Below are positions 63,686 through 64,000 of a DNA stretch of 64,000 nucleotides, in pieces. The notes below the pieces were generated by a model. It searched no databases and was not told the origin of the DNA. It was given only the letters and a program-made list of their open reading frames with translations. The translations under genes and the position numbers were made by a program. How positions within the stretch are numbered: position 1 is the first letter of the stretch; every line of letters starts with the position of its first letter. The DNA comes from Halovibrio salipaludis. GTDB lineage: Bacteria > Pseudomonadota > Gammaproteobacteria > Pseudomonadales > Oleiphilaceae. The stretch lies in contig NZ_NSKD01000002.1 of the NCBI RefSeq assembly GCF_002286965.1, forward strand, positions 186,001 through 250,000, in the 5' to 3' direction.

Positions 63686-63790
63686 GTAACCGGGGTTTGT
63701 GATGGACTATGCCTGAATCATCCACACCAGCTGGTCTCCCTGCAATGGCGAGAGGCTATCCAGGCAAGAGCCTTCCCGTATTGGGTTCTT

Positions 63791-63814
63791 TTATATTATT
63801 ATAATCTAATATAA
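63791..63814. promoter_or_regulatory. AT-rich palindrome upstream of YeeE/YedE gene
   Basis: TTATATTA (63791-63798) and TAATATAA (63807-63814) with an 8-base centre that contains TATAAT (63800-63805), a -10 box. A repressor binding here would block the promoter. The form resembles ArsR-type BigR/SqrR sites that control YeeE-type sulfur transporters. Confidence 0.5.
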
Positions 63815-63845
63815 AAAAGTCATAGAAACCGACAGGGTACTCTTG

Positions 63846-64000
63846 ATGGACACAGCAAGTCTTCTCAATGGTGTGGCCGGAGGCGTTCTCATCGGCGCCT
63901 CCGCCGTTTTTCTCATGGGGATGATGGGCCGGATCGCCGGGATCAGTGGCATCGTTTCCGGAATGCTCTACGAGCCCGTAAGCAGTGAACGCCTCTGGAA
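63846..64000 (+). CDS. YeeE/YedE-family transporter, N-terminal part (cut by window end)
   Basis: Fifty-one residues are visible from ATG 63846 (MDTASLLNGVAGGVLIGASA...), with a first transmembrane helix and GRIAGISGIVSGMLYE, typical of the YeeE/YedE thiosulfate or sulfur-compound transporter family (PmpA/PmpB-like). The gene continues past 64000. Confidence 0.75.
   Translation, partial: MDTASLLNGVAGGVLIGASAVFLMGMMGRIAGISGIVSGMLYEPVSSERLW

Overview
This window is GC-rich bacterial chromosome, most likely from a gammaproteobacterium. Support comes from SelO, an NhaR-like LysR regulator, YceI, a group III truncated hemoglobin, a YeeE/YedE start, P4-type integrases at tRNA genes, and proteins rich in Asp and Glu. 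An ectoine-synthase-like domain and the acidic proteins suggest a halophile or halotolerant species. Genus is not determinable from sequence alone; Ectothiorhodospiraceae-like or Halomonadaceae-like are guesses.

Layout. (1) 98-187 is tRNA-Ser(UGA). A 9.8-kb integrated phage satellite follows at 174-9965, bounded by a 16-bp direct repeat. It carries integrase, AlpA, a toprim protein, a RepA-like ATPase, an iteron array, small and large terminase, a scaffold-like protein and a capsid protein, but no portal, protease or tail. (2) 9966-16357 is chromosome: a secreted FilA-like protein and a choice-of-anchor D protein, an AraC regulator and SelO. (3) 16358-16434 is tRNA-Pro(CGG). A second satellite lies at 16390-26144, bounded by a 47-bp repeat, with the same int-AlpA-replication layout. 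It has a DUF3987 primase-helicase, two P27-type small-terminase-like genes and a lone HK97-type prohead protease, with no large terminase or capsid gene. (4) 26400-30455 holds a heme peroxidase, an AhpD-like protein, a metallopeptidase-like protein and a membrane protein. (5) 30597-40916 is a DNA-repair block: SbcD-like nuclease, SbcC/YhaN-like ATPase, and a 1851-residue tandem UvrA.

(6) 41092-52985 is the most unusual region: three paralogous CocE/NonD-type hydrolases, three ATP-grasp ligases, one M20 amidohydrolase, and, as the last gene, a fusion of an ectoine-synthase (EctC) cupin with an ATP-grasp ligase. The cupin keeps two of the three iron-binding positions but has Tyr where EctC has His93. 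The set looks like a pathway that builds and cleaves amide-linked amino-acid derivatives, perhaps a compatible solute or small peptide; this is inference.

(7) 53028-60998 contains a lipoprotein metallo-beta-lactamase-fold hydrolase, a DCC protein and an unusual set: RibD-like reductase, flippase-like membrane protein, glycosyltransferase-methyltransferase fusion, PTPS-family protein lacking key residues, MDR dehydrogenase, CDP-alcohol phosphatidyltransferase and YceI. Together they suggest a pterin- or nucleotide-related glycolipid pathway of unknown product. (8) 61027-64000 has a small conserved protein, LysR regulator, HDAC-family deacetylase, truncated hemoglobin and the start of a YeeE/YedE transporter behind an AT-rich palindrome.

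The two satellites share more than gene order. A three-block noncoding segment lies at the same place in both, both have repeat arrays placed like replication origins beside the rep gene, and a near-identical stretch of about 34 bp opens two otherwise unrelated replication genes.
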